Of a stretch of DNA of 64,000 bases, positions 1-8,108 are shown piece after piece. The notes below the pieces were generated by a model that was not told where the DNA came from, did not search any database, and worked only from the letters and a program-made list of their open reading frames with translations. How positions within the stretch are numbered: position 1 is the stretch's first letter; the number at the start of each line of letters is the position of its first letter. The stretch comes from Chitinophagaceae bacterium (GTDB taxonomy: Bacteria; Bacteroidota; Bacteroidia; Chitinophagales; Chitinophagaceae), in the NCBI GenBank assembly GCA_014879565.1, contig JACSRW010000022.1, forward strand, positions 62,001 through 126,000, written 5' to 3'. The position numbers and the translations under genes are program-made.

Positions 1-565
1 TGGTATTAACCAGCACCGAGTCAATGGTTTCAAAATTCTTGCGCAGGTTATTATTGGTGATCTCAAATAATTTGCTCTCCGCGACATCCAGCAGGTCAAA
101 TACATCGGTGGAATCTTCATAGGCATCCCCGATAATTTCGCCGCTGATCCGGATTAGTTCCCTTTGGATGAATTTCTGGAGAATAATCCGGGCGTGGGCT
201 TCAATATTGGCCGCCGATACGACCGCATTGGTCAGTTTGGTAACATAATAAGCCCCGCCAACCAGATCTAGTTCCTCCCTGAAACGCAACTCTTCCGCCA
301 CGGTCAGGATATCAATCGGCTGGCTTTTATTGGCCAGTCCCTGCATGGCGCTGAAGATCCGCTGGTGGGCCTCCACGTAGAAACATTCCGGTTTCAGAAT
401 TTCCACAATGGTATCAAAGGCATTCTTTTCCAGCATGATAGCACCCAATACAGCTTCTTCAAGGTCTTTGGCCTGCGGGGGTACTTTGCCATACACCATT
501 GTTCCCAGGTCAAGAGCTGATTTGCGTTTCGCTTTCCGGTCCTTATTGATATTTGTCAGATCCAT
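1..565 (-). CDS. dnaB: Replicative DNA helicase DnaB, N-terminal part (cut by window edge)
   Basis: Reading leftwards from the ATG at 565, 188 codons are open to the window edge. The translation contains the DnaB N-terminal domain: a basic leader, then KVPPQAKDLEEAVLGAIML, then FYVEAHQRIFSAM and ELDLVGGAYYVTKL, the usual order of helices that bind primase and form the hexamer collar. The RecA-like ATPase domain lies outside the window. The protein unwinds DNA at the replication fork as a ring. The region upstream (566-976) holds a 12-bp inverted repeat and a consensus DnaA box, listed separately. The family assignment is secure; the gene is incomplete only because of the window. Confidence 0.95.
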   Translation of the reverse strand, partial: MDLTNINKDRKAKRKSALDLGTMVYGKVPPQAKDLEEAVLGAIMLEKNAFDTIVEILKPECFYVEAHQRIFSAMQGLANKSQPIDILTVAEELRFREELDLVGGAYYVTKLTNAVVSAANIEAHARIILQKFIQRELIRISGEIIGDAYEDSTDVFDLLDVAESKLFEITNNNLRKNFETIDSVLVNT

Positions 566-692
566 TGTTACAGGGCGATAAAGATTCAACCATCAGTTTG
601 CACTAATGACCACGGGCTTTTTCCAGGCTTGTTTTAAGAAAGGATTATTTCTTCGTTAAGGGAATGTTCCGTCAGTCAGATGGCGAAATAAA

Positions 693-741
693 GTGCAAAA
701 CAGGTTTGGACAAAATTTTTCTTTCTTCACCAGTTTTGCAC
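693..741. repeat. Inverted repeat upstream of dnaB
   Basis: The arms GTGCAAAACAGG (693-704) and CCAGTTTTGCAC (730-741) are reverse complements with one mismatch, separated by 25 bases of AT-rich DNA. The repeat lies 128 bases upstream of the dnaB start. No T-run follows, so a terminator is unlikely. Two helical turns between half-sites would suit binding by a dimeric protein; this is inference. Confidence 0.6.
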
Positions 742-754
742 CCTGATTTGAGGG

Positions 755-763
755 TTATCCACA
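755..763 (+). promoter_or_regulatory. Consensus DnaA box
   Basis: TTATCCACA matches the classical DnaA-binding 9-mer exactly. It lies in the dnaB upstream region. A second site, TTTTACACT at 849-857, matches the relaxed consensus at eight of nine positions. One perfect box could tie dnaB expression to DnaA. It is too little to call a replication origin. Confidence 0.45.
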
Positions 764-976
764 TTCACTTTTTACGGCCCCGGCCATTGACAATTTACTA
801 AAAAAGTCTGGTAAAAACACCTAACCCCTTTACTTAGCCATTGTTTAATTTTACACTTAATTATAACTCTGTACACAATAAACTGTAATTAACCGGAGTT
901 ACAATAGCAGAAGTTCTTTTAAACCATTAACCCGCTGCAACCGTACCAATTTTTTATTTTAAAATCACTTTAGATT

Positions 977-1486
977 ATGGAAACTAAGCAAACCAGCAGC
1001 CAGGCCCGCCCCGTTATCAGCCAGTCCCAGAACAACACAACCCTCTGGATCGGCCATCTGATGCCGCAAACCGAAGATCATCTTGCCGGCCAGACTTTTG
1101 TATGTCCCTCTGAAGGACTTGTGAATAATATCCAGGTTTTTGCCTCCGCGGTAACCCAGCCCGGAAAAGTAACCATGACCCTCCATGAATTTGACCCGCA
1201 GTCACGCACCTGGGGTAATGCCATTGCCAATAGTGAACGCCATGTGGACCGCAATGATGATACCCATTGGGTTCGTTTTGAAATGAATCCCGTAGAACTG
1301 AAAAAAGACAGCGCCTATGGGTTCCGTCTCCAGACTGAAGATGGTATAATCGGAATTGGCGAAGCCGCCACCGGCAACCGGCATCCTTTTACATTCGGAC
1401 ATGCCTGGAACGGACACAGCACGCATGACAAAGGAGATTTCTTCAGCTATTTCAGCCTGGCATTCAAAGTAGAACTTTGTGCCTGA
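977..1486 (+). CDS. Hypothetical protein, probable beta-sandwich, 169 aa
   Basis: I do not recognise a named family. The protein has no signal peptide or membrane segment. After a polar leader of about 20 residues it alternates short hydrophobic and polar stretches, suggesting a single all-beta domain, with conserved-looking blocks VTMTLHEFD, HWVRFEMNPVEL, YGFRLQTEDG and GIGEAA, ending in FSLAFKVELCA. The pattern of aromatic and glycine residues resembles jelly-roll modules that bind sugars, but that is only an impression. The ATG at 977 is the only good start. A strong intrinsic terminator follows at 1550-1595, so it appears to be a single-gene transcript. Confidence 0.8.
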   Translation: METKQTSSQARPVISQSQNNTTLWIGHLMPQTEDHLAGQTFVCPSEGLVNNIQVFASAVTQPGKVTMTLHEFDPQSRTWGNAIANSERHVDRNDDTHWVRFEMNPVELKKDSAYGFRLQTEDGIIGIGEAATGNRHPFTFGHAWNGHSTHDKGDFFSYFSLAFKVELCA

Positions 1487-1549
1487 GAAATACGCCTAGC
1501 TGAGACGGTAATACTATAAAAACCAATCGGTTGCAAAAATGCGACCCCC

Positions 1550-1595
1550 ACCCGTAACGGGCTCCCTTCCGGAAGCTCCTTACGGGTTTTTTTTT
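1550..1595 (+). terminator. Rho-independent terminator after the 169-aa gene
   Basis: ACCCGTAA (1550-1557) pairs with TTACGGGT (1580-1587). The loop contains the palindrome CTTCCGGAAG (1566-1575), which can form an inner hairpin, and nine T follow from 1587. It lies 64 bases after the stop of the gene ending at 1486. Confidence 0.88.
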
Positions 1596-1616
1596 CAGAA
1601 ATACCGGAAAGTGGTA

Positions 1617-1646
1617 TTGGAACTGAAAAGAAATTACCGCAATTTG
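1617..1646 (+). promoter_or_regulatory. Candidate Bacteroidota promoter for the M19-like gene
   Basis: TTG (1617-1619), 19 bases, then GCAATTTG (1639-1646). The TTG-to-TTTG spacing of 23 bases is the same as at the clear grpE promoter. The TA of the -7 element is missing. It sits just after the preceding terminator and would give a leader of roughly 55 bases before 1710. Confidence 0.4.
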
Positions 1647-1709
1647 TATGCAGGATTATGATCCGTACCGGAACTGCTATCAACTCAAACCGGTAACCAA
1701 TACCAACGC

Positions 1710-3251
1710 ATGCCTTTTTTTGACTTTCACCTGCATCCCGCCCTTAAAGCACAGTTTTCCTCCATTGCCCAAAAACCCTCTCCTTGGGAAAATATCCGTC
1801 TGCGTTTCCGGGACCCCGACCTGCTTTTACAAATACTGAAATGCCAGGGGATCAATGAGGTGGTGGATTCCCAGGCCTCCCTTGATCAGTTAATCAGCTC
1901 CGGCGTCAATCTGGTAGCGATTGCCCTGCATCCGCCGGAAGGAGCCATGATGCGGGACGGACTGATTCAAAAGATCGCGGAAGAGGAACAAACCCGTTAC
2001 ATTGATAATGATAAAACCGACTGGATTGCCACCGGGAATCATTATTACGAATTGCTGATCCAGGAACTGGAGCACCTGCAGCAGCACCAGGAAGCCGGCG
2101 GAAAGAAACTGAAACTGATCCGCTCCATCAACGAATATGACCCGGCAGCTGCCGACACCGTACATGCGGTACTCACCGTGGAGGGAGCGCATGCCTTTTA
2201 CGGGAAAAAAAACAGTTCCGGCCACTATGCTGAAGCAGAGGCCCGAGCGCATTTTATGGATTTTACGGAGAACCGGGGAATCCGGATCTTTTCCATGAAT
2301 ATCACCCACCTGGAAAAGAATATTTTCTGCAATCATGCATTCGGTATCCAGATCTTTAAACCCCGGCCTTTTTTCCCGGAAAGCCGCGGCATCAGCCCAG
2401 CCGGTCTGCAGCTTTTACTGGACATGAAAGAAAAGGGTATCCTCTGTGATATCAAACACATGAGTCTTTTTGCCCGGCAGCAGCTTTATGCCACCGGCTG
2501 GCAGCAGCAGGGCTGGCCCCTGGTTTGTACACATGCCGGTTTAACCGGCATACCTTCATCCGGCCGGCGCAGTTATTTTCTGCATCACCGCAGAACGGCA
2601 GACGGCTTCCTCAGGGTCAGGCATTTCAAGCCGAAGGGGTATCTGGCGGGAACTTCCTTCAATGCATCCAGTATCAACCTGTATGATGATGATGTACTGG
2701 CCATTATCCGGTCGGGCGGACTGATCGGCCTGTCCCTTGACCAGCGGATACTGGGTGTACCGGAAGAACTGATGCTGGCGCCTGATTATATGGCGGACAT
2801 TTATGAACAGGAAGTCATCAGCCCGGGGGAATGTGATTTTTTCCGGGATATCAGCAAAAAAGAACTGCCGGAAAACGCGGTGCTGGCTATTGAAGATATC
2901 CGCACAGAGGACCGGCAGCATTACCCGCTATACCATGCCCGTCATTTCTGGAACCAGCTGTTTCATCTTTTCCGTATTGCGCATACCCACCAGATACCTT
3001 TTACAGAAATGGCCAAAAGAATCTGTATCGGCTCTGATTTTGACGGCATGATTAACCCGGTGGATGGCTGCCTGAAAGTTACCGGCCTGGAAAGTTTCAA
3101 AAACAGGCTGCTGGCAGTTTTTGCCAGCTGTGAGGAGGAGTTCTTCGCCCTCGCCGGGTACCGGATTTCAACGGCTGTACCGGCGGATCTGTTACTGCAT
3201 AATATTTTTTATCAGAATGGACTGGATTTTCTGAAATTGTGGTATCGTTAA
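1710..3251 (+). CDS. Amidohydrolase-superfamily protein, peptidase M19 (membrane dipeptidase)-like, 513 aa
   Basis: This is a probable TIM-barrel metal hydrolase. Residues that fit M19 metal ligands occur in the right order: H7 and H9 in FHLHP, E158 in VEGAH, H250 in DIKHMS, H275 in CTHAG and D443 in GSDFDGM. True M19 dipeptidases start with HxD, whereas this protein has HxH like most other amidohydrolases. It lacks a signal peptide and is longer than typical M19 enzymes (about 350-400 aa), with extra sequence around residues 285-410. The substrate is unknown; a dipeptide or a cyclic amide are the family precedents. It lies 161 bases before the five-gene cassette on the same strand, but a functional link is unproven. 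Confidence 0.75.
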   Translation: MPFFDFHLHPALKAQFSSIAQKPSPWENIRLRFRDPDLLLQILKCQGINEVVDSQASLDQLISSGVNLVAIALHPPEGAMMRDGLIQKIAEEEQTRYIDNDKTDWIATGNHYYELLIQELEHLQQHQEAGGKKLKLIRSINEYDPAAADTVHAVLTVEGAHAFYGKKNSSGHYAEAEARAHFMDFTENRGIRIFSMNITHLEKNIFCNHAFGIQIFKPRPFFPESRGISPAGLQLLLDMKEKGILCDIKHMSLFARQQLYATGWQQQGWPLVCTHAGLTGIPSSGRRSYFLHHRRTADGFLRVRHFKPKGYLAGTSFNASSINLYDDDVLAIIRSGGLIGLSLDQRILGVPEELMLAPDYMADIYEQEVISPGECDFFRDISKKELPENAVLAIEDIRTEDRQHYPLYHARHFWNQLFHLFRIAHTHQIPFTEMAKRICIGSDFDGMINPVDGCLKVTGLESFKNRLLAVFASCEEEFFALAGYRISTAVPADLLLHNIFYQNGLDFLKLWYR

Positions 3252-3351
3252 AAACCCGGACAAAAAAGGTCAAAACACGGTTGACCTGTGCTGCCGAAAA
3301 GCTGAATATTGCTGAACCTGTTCCGATCAATCTTCTATCCGCTGATTAACC

Positions 3352-3369
3352 GGTTGCCGAAAGGCAATC
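3352..3369 (+). other. Hairpin with GAAA tetraloop ahead of the five-gene cassette
   Basis: GGTTGCC (3352-3358) and GGCAATC (3363-3369) form a seven-pair stem with one G-U pair, closed by GAAA, a GNRA-type loop. It ends 43 bases before the ATG at 3413 and would lie in the leader RNA. No U-run follows. It could stabilise the message or modulate initiation; function is not known. Confidence 0.4.
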
Positions 3370-3412
3370 ATCCGTCCCGGAAACATTTAACCTAACCAGT
3401 AAACCATCCTGT

Positions 3413-4516
3413 ATGAACAGCTTCCTGGAAACCGGGATTTCCCTGGTCCTGTTGTTTTTTATATTCAGCATCATCACGTATATCATTCAGGAACTCATCG
3501 CCGTCAATCTCCGCTACCGGAGCAAGATGCTCTGGAAATCTATTGAGCAGATTCTGGAAGGCAAATCCGTGGCCGAGGGCCGGGTACAGCTTATGAAAGC
3601 CCTGCCCGAGGATGACAAACCATTTACCCGTGAGTTTTATGCGCACGCGCAGATCAGAACGCTGCAAAAAGATCTGAAAAAGAAACCCTCCTATATCCCC
3701 GCTTCTTCTTTTGCGCTTGCAATAATTGACCTGGTAGCCCAAAGAGCCGGCAACAAAACGGCTGATCTCCTTACGGATTTCCGCAACGGTCTCCGGCATT
3801 ACATCAATAGCGGTGGTCAGTTTGGCCAGGTACTCCGCAACCTGCTCGACCATGCAGTTTCCCTGCAGGACCTTAAAGGAAAAATTGAAGACTGGTACAA
3901 CCAGTACATGCAACGGGTTACCGGCTGGTACGAGTCGCACACCGTGGCTTCCGTGCGGATCATTGCGCTTGCGCTGGCCCTGGTTTTCAATTTAAATGTC
4001 ATTGAACTGGCCAAAACTATTTACCGCAACGGGGAACTGAGAGGAAAAATGACCGGCCTGGCAGAAAAAATTGCCGGCGGTACAGAAGGGGCTGCTCCGC
4101 AGTATTACAATGTATTTGAAAAAAAAGCGGCCGTACTTCAAGCTGACTATGATAAAAAAATCCGTGAAACGGCCGATACTGCTGAAAAGGAAAAATGGAA
4201 AAAAGAACTGAGTGATACGCTTGATACCCTGGCGGCCACCTATACCCGGCAGCAAATAATGTTAACCGATACGCTGCTCCGGCAACTCCGGGATACCGGT
4301 CTGCCCCTGGGATGGAAAGAGAGACCAGCCGTTTTCAGCGCTTCTTTCTGGAAAGAACAAGGACCCGGAACCCGCTGGTGGCAGAACCTGCTGCTGGCCC
4401 TGATTGGCTGGACAATCGCTGCGGGCTGTATTTCCATGGGCGCCCCGTTCTGGTTTGACATGCTGGGAAAACTGGTCAATGTGCGACGCAGTGGTATAAA
4501 ACCTGAAAAAAAATAA
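3413..4516 (+). CDS. Membrane protein with coiled-coil region, 367 aa, unknown function (cassette gene 1)
   Basis: I recognise no named family. Three hydrophobic segments are visible: about residues 8-30, 178-200 and 324-345. A soluble stretch of about 140 residues follows the first, and a charged, probably coiled-coil stretch rich in Lys, Glu and Asp (about 200-290) follows the second. The C-terminus carries APFWFDMLGKLVNVRRSG and a basic tail, which looks like a membrane-proximal motif under constraint. The protein probably sits in the inner membrane. It opens a run of five same-strand genes with gaps of 6, 17, 21 and 11 bases, which suggests one operon. No enzyme motif is present, so a scaffold or sensor role is as far as inference can go. 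Confidence 0.8.
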   Translation: MNSFLETGISLVLLFFIFSIITYIIQELIAVNLRYRSKMLWKSIEQILEGKSVAEGRVQLMKALPEDDKPFTREFYAHAQIRTLQKDLKKKPSYIPASSFALAIIDLVAQRAGNKTADLLTDFRNGLRHYINSGGQFGQVLRNLLDHAVSLQDLKGKIEDWYNQYMQRVTGWYESHTVASVRIIALALALVFNLNVIELAKTIYRNGELRGKMTGLAEKIAGGTEGAAPQYYNVFEKKAAVLQADYDKKIRETADTAEKEKWKKELSDTLDTLAATYTRQQIMLTDTLLRQLRDTGLPLGWKERPAVFSASFWKEQGPGTRWWQNLLLALIGWTIAAGCISMGAPFWFDMLGKLVNVRRSGIKPEKK

Positions 4517-4522
4517 ATCGCT

Positions 4523-4942
4523 ATGGCACGTTCAAAATTCACGGTGAATCTCGGCAATCTGCAACCCGGCTCAAAGGAATACCGGCAGATTATGGATGCC
4601 GTACACAAACTGGTAAGCAAACATGTAAAGGCCCCGGCTCAAAAGAAAAAGCCCCGGAAAAGCCTGACGGGAGAAACCGTCACACTACAAACCGCAACGA
4701 TTACTATTGCTGTTACCAACACCGAGCCGGGCATGACGGATATAACCGTTAAACACGGAAACAACCAGCAGAAAGCCACCGAATCGGCCACGCTTATTTT
4801 TCCGCAGGTACAGGCGGGCGACCTGATTTTTATCAGTGGTAAAAGCCTGGGCAATACGGCTTTTACGATTGATATCCCGGCCAAACCCTCCCAAAAAAAA
4901 TTTGAACCCGGCACCTTCCGGTTTTTCTTCCGGATTCTTTAA
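4523..4942 (+). CDS. Small basic-leader protein, 139 aa, unknown function (cassette gene 2)
   Basis: Not recognised. Residues 1-50 are rich in Lys and Arg (KKKPRK near 41-46) and may bind nucleic acid, lipid or a partner. Residues 50-130 alternate hydrophobic and polar residues (TVTLQTATITIAV, SATLIFPQVQAGDLIFI), as in a small beta-sandwich. There is no signal peptide or membrane segment, so it is probably cytoplasmic. It begins 6 bases after the membrane-protein gene, consistent with translational coupling, and is followed after 17 bases by an exported barrel protein. Its position suggests a structural or adaptor subunit. Confidence 0.75.
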   Translation: MARSKFTVNLGNLQPGSKEYRQIMDAVHKLVSKHVKAPAQKKKPRKSLTGETVTLQTATITIAVTNTEPGMTDITVKHGNNQQKATESATLIFPQVQAGDLIFISGKSLGNTAFTIDIPAKPSQKKFEPGTFRFFFRIL

Positions 4943-4959
4943 CCCTCAACGAACCGTCT

Positions 4960-6144
4960 ATGTATATACGAAGAACCGGGTTGATCCTGCTCCTGTTGTT
5001 GCTGCTGAACGCAGGTCTTTATGCCCAGCAAAACAAAACCGGTGTAAAAACGGTACTCACGGCAGATTCACTGGCCAGTGGCAACCTCAAAGACCTGCTC
5101 ACCAGTTTTTTCCAGTTATCCTTTACAAATCTCACCGGAAAAAACAGGGAACTGAATTTCAGTTCCAATCCCTATGCCGTCATTCTGAAAACCAATCCGG
5201 CGGCTGCCAGTGACCAGCAATACCGGAAATACCGTATTCACCGGAAGTTCAATTTCGGGTTTGGGCTGAAACTGGATGAAGATTACCGTTTCAACGGATT
5301 CAGTTCCGGGATTAAATACGCCCTGATCAATAAACGGGACAGCACGGTATCCGGTTTTCTCTTTGCGGAACTGGGGAAAGACAGCCTGAACCGCGAACTG
5401 GATCAGCTGGCAGAGCCGGTAGCAGAACTGATACAGGAACTGGATAAAACAGAAGAGGAAAAAGACAAACTGCTGGATGAGCTGAATGAGGTGCTGACAA
5501 ACCAGTCACTGGCCTTTTCCGGAATTGACAGCAGCCTGCAGCGACTGATCCGGCAGACCGCTGTAAAAAAGAAATTAATTTATCTGTCCCGCCTGCTGAA
5601 AAATAAACCACAGGTTATACTGGCCAAAGAAGCACAGCAGCCATTCAAAGAACTGAAGAAGGAATTACAGCAGAAACTCCTGTGGACCGTGAGTGTGAGT
5701 GATACCACCTATACCGACCAGTTCATGTTTTCCAACCTGGTATTCCGGTCGGATATATTAAAAGGAATGGGCCGGTCAAAACCAGGAGCTAACTGGGAAT
5801 TCTCCCTGCCTGTTGCCCTGAATCTGCAGGATGATTCCCTCCGGGCCGGCAGAGATCTCAGGCGATCCGAATTCAGCTTTGAACCGGGTATCAACCTGGT
5901 AATCCGTGACCGGGATAATGAACAGTCTTTTCTGGAATTTAAACTGAGCGGCGGCTATTATCACCGGTTTGCCGGTTTATACCCCGGTGAGAAAAAAGAC
6001 CGGATCCGCTTTGACGGAACACTCCGTGTACGCCTGATCGGGGATATCTGGATACCGCTTGTATTCAGTTATGATCCGAAAAACGGGAATGTCTTTGGTT
6101 TTATCAGTGCCCGGCTGAATTTCAGCGGGCAGTCAAAAAAATAA
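4960..6144 (+). CDS. Exported beta-barrel protein with coiled-coil insert, 394 aa (cassette gene 3)
   Basis: An N-terminal signal peptide (MYIRRTG, then a leucine-rich core, ending LYAQQ near residue 24) sends it out of the cytoplasm. From about residue 75 it shows amphipathic strands ending in aromatic residues, and it finishes with FGFISARLNFSGQ, typical of Bacteroidota outer-membrane barrels. Between these lies a highly charged helical stretch (about 145-225, EEEKDKLLDELNEVL) likely to form a coiled coil, an unusual insert for a barrel. No plug, TonB box or lipobox is seen. With its neighbours it could form an envelope-spanning assembly. The exact family is unknown. Confidence 0.75.
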   Translation: MYIRRTGLILLLLLLLNAGLYAQQNKTGVKTVLTADSLASGNLKDLLTSFFQLSFTNLTGKNRELNFSSNPYAVILKTNPAAASDQQYRKYRIHRKFNFGFGLKLDEDYRFNGFSSGIKYALINKRDSTVSGFLFAELGKDSLNRELDQLAEPVAELIQELDKTEEEKDKLLDELNEVLTNQSLAFSGIDSSLQRLIRQTAVKKKLIYLSRLLKNKPQVILAKEAQQPFKELKKELQQKLLWTVSVSDTTYTDQFMFSNLVFRSDILKGMGRSKPGANWEFSLPVALNLQDDSLRAGRDLRRSEFSFEPGINLVIRDRDNEQSFLEFKLSGGYYHRFAGLYPGEKKDRIRFDGTLRVRLIGDIWIPLVFSYDPKNGNVFGFISARLNFSGQSKK

Positions 6145-6165
6145 TTAAACCATTAAACCTGCGAT

Positions 6166-8097
6166 ATGAGTCAAGCCTGTCCGAAATACCGCCTCCTGCG
6201 CGGTTATACCATTGATCCCGGTTTTTCCACCCGGCTGGATACGATGGGTGTCAATGAAACAACTTACAAGATCCGCTGGGAAGAAGATCTTTTACCCGGA
6301 CCGATCGGGGAATACCTGGAGATTATTGACTTTGATCCCATCAATTATTGTTTTTATGAACCGGTTGATCTGAATGCCCGGGATGTGCTGGCCAGCAACG
6401 GGGTATCCCCCAGCGAAGGCAATGCAAAGTTTCACCAGCAGTTTGTGTATACCGTCATCATGCAGACAATTGAAAACTTTGAAAAAGCGCTGGGCCGCAA
6501 AATTATCTGGCGTTCCAATCACAAATGGGTAAACGGCCGGCTGGACGAATCGCAGCGGTATGTGCAGAAGCTGCGGGTTTATCCGCACGGCATGATGGAA
6601 GCCAATGCTTTTTACACCACTGAAAAAGTGGCCCTGCTCTTTGGTTATTTCCAGGCAGCCAACAATGTACAGGGCACTAATTTTCCCGGGGGGGCAGTTT
6701 TTACCTGTCTTTCTCCGGATATCATTGCGCATGAAACCACCCATGCCATACTGGACAGCATGTATCCCCGCTATATGGAGAATACCAATCCGGATGTGCC
6801 TGCGTTTCATGAAGCCTTTGCGGATATCGTCGCGTTATTGCAGCGGTTTTCCAATCCCCGTTTACTGGAACACCAGATAGAACAAACCAGGGGCCGGCTG
6901 GATGAGTACAATGTGATGGGAGAACTGGCCACCCAGTTTGGCCAGGCGGTGGAAACCGGCCGGGGTGCTTTACGCAGTGCCATCGGGCGGCATGATCCCC
7001 GTACGGGTAAATGGAAAAAAATGGAACCGGATCCCGGTGCCTATCCCCGTACCCTGGAAGCGCATGACCGGGGCGCTATCCTGGTGGCTACCATTTTTGA
7101 AGCCTTTATGCGTTTATATAATTTCCGGGTACAGGATCTTATCCGGATTGCCACCCAGGGTTCAGGCATATTACCGCAGGGCTCCATCCACCCCGACCTG
7201 GTACGACGACTGGCCGCAGAAGCCAGTGATATCGCTTCACACCTGCTTTCTATTTGTATCCGGGCCCTGGATTATTGTCCGCCGGTAGATATCAGTTTCG
7301 GGGATTACCTGCAGGCCCTGATTACGGCCGATACCGACCTGAGCCCTGAGGATAATAACGGTTACCGGGTAGCCCTGATAGACGCTTTCCGGGCCTGGGG
7401 AATTTTCCCGGAACGGGTCAAGACATTATCCGTTTACAGTTTGCGCTGGTCGCCCCCTGATTTCAATAAAAAAGAACTGAGCGCTGTTGAAATAATGGCC
7501 GGTTTCATCAAGGAAGATGTACGGGAAATCAGCCGGCTTACCGACCGGAAAAAAATCATGGAAAAATACCGGAACGTTCAGGCAAAACTCCAGCTTCTCC
7601 TTATGAATCCGGAAAAAATGCAGCCCCTAACGTGGAAGCGAAGCCGGCTGACTGCAAAAGACTGGACCGGGTTTCTGCATAAAATCGGGGTGGAGCATTA
7701 CAGCCAGCCTATCCGTGTAAAAACCGGTGACACTGAACTTGAATTCTCTGCCAATCCCCCGCTGGAGGTACACAATGTAAAACACGCGTTCCGGATTGGC
7801 CGGGAAGAACGCCAGCTGGAACAGGTTATTATCAGTCTGACCCAAACGCATCGTACCGTAAAAAATTCCGGAGCCGGATTCCGGTTCCGGAGCGGCTGCA
7901 CCATGGTACTGAATATCGCGAACGATGAGATGAAACTGGAATACATCGTACTGAAACGATTTGACCGGGACAGAAGACTGCCCCGGCAGGCTGAATACCA
8001 GCTTGGCACTGGCGCCGGTTTGACGGTTCCGGTTTCCGCCTATGCCGACAGCCGCGACAGCCTGCAACTCAGTTTCCAACAACTCCATTCACACTAA
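6166..8097 (+). CDS. M4-like gluzincin metalloprotease without signal peptide, 643 aa (cassette gene 4)
   Basis: The zinc motif HETTH (H189-H193, with catalytic E190) is followed 23 residues later by HEAFAD (third ligand E216, D220), the same arrangement as the HExxH...ExxxD of thermolysin-type M4 peptidases. Conserved pieces around it (NAFYTTEKVALLFGYF, GGAVFTCLSPDIIAHE) also fit. M4 enzymes are normally secreted as prepro-proteins; this one starts with MSQACPKYR and has no signal peptide or recognisable FTP/PepSY propeptide. About 200 C-terminal residues (from about 430) form an extra region I cannot assign. It is therefore probably a cytoplasmic protease acting with its cassette neighbours, 21 and 11 bases away. 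Confidence 0.85.
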   Translation: MSQACPKYRLLRGYTIDPGFSTRLDTMGVNETTYKIRWEEDLLPGPIGEYLEIIDFDPINYCFYEPVDLNARDVLASNGVSPSEGNAKFHQQFVYTVIMQTIENFEKALGRKIIWRSNHKWVNGRLDESQRYVQKLRVYPHGMMEANAFYTTEKVALLFGYFQAANNVQGTNFPGGAVFTCLSPDIIAHETTHAILDSMYPRYMENTNPDVPAFHEAFADIVALLQRFSNPRLLEHQIEQTRGRLDEYNVMGELATQFGQAVETGRGALRSAIGRHDPRTGKWKKMEPDPGAYPRTLEAHDRGAILVATIFEAFMRLYNFRVQDLIRIATQGSGILPQGSIHPDLVRRLAAEASDIASHLLSICIRALDYCPPVDISFGDYLQALITADTDLSPEDNNGYRVALIDAFRAWGIFPERVKTLSVYSLRWSPPDFNKKELSAVEIMAGFIKEDVREISRLTDRKKIMEKYRNVQAKLQLLLMNPEKMQPLTWKRSRLTAKDWTGFLHKIGVEHYSQPIRVKTGDTELEFSANPPLEVHNVKHAFRIGREERQLEQVIISLTQTHRTVKNSGAGFRFRSGCTMVLNIANDEMKLEYIVLKRFDRDRRLPRQAEYQLGTGAGLTVPVSAYADSRDSLQLSFQQLHSH

Positions 8098-8108
8098 AAA
8101 AAAATACA

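Larger units (their letters stand above)
566..976. other. 411-base intergenic region between dnaB and the next gene
   Basis: No convincing reading frame lies here. It holds an inverted repeat (693-741), a consensus DnaA box (755-763) and an AT-rich stretch from about 785 to 975, including near-match TTTTACACT at 849-857. I tested every TTTG here for a TTG 23 bases upstream, the spacing seen at other promoters in the window, and found none. Both flanking genes read outward from it, so it must carry two divergent promoters that I cannot place. Confidence 0.8.

Noticed and set aside
755-763. Replication origin
   Set aside because: One perfect DnaA box and one near match are not enough. No cluster of boxes or dnaA gene is seen.
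1648-1839. 63-codon frame starting at 1648
   Set aside because: It overlaps the start of the M19-like gene in another frame and shows no signal peptide or family features.
3276-3300. Minus-strand terminator (GGTCAA...TTGACC followed by T-run)
   Set aside because: The hairpin reads as a terminator only on the minus strand, where no gene ends within several kilobases. I cannot support a role on the plus strand.
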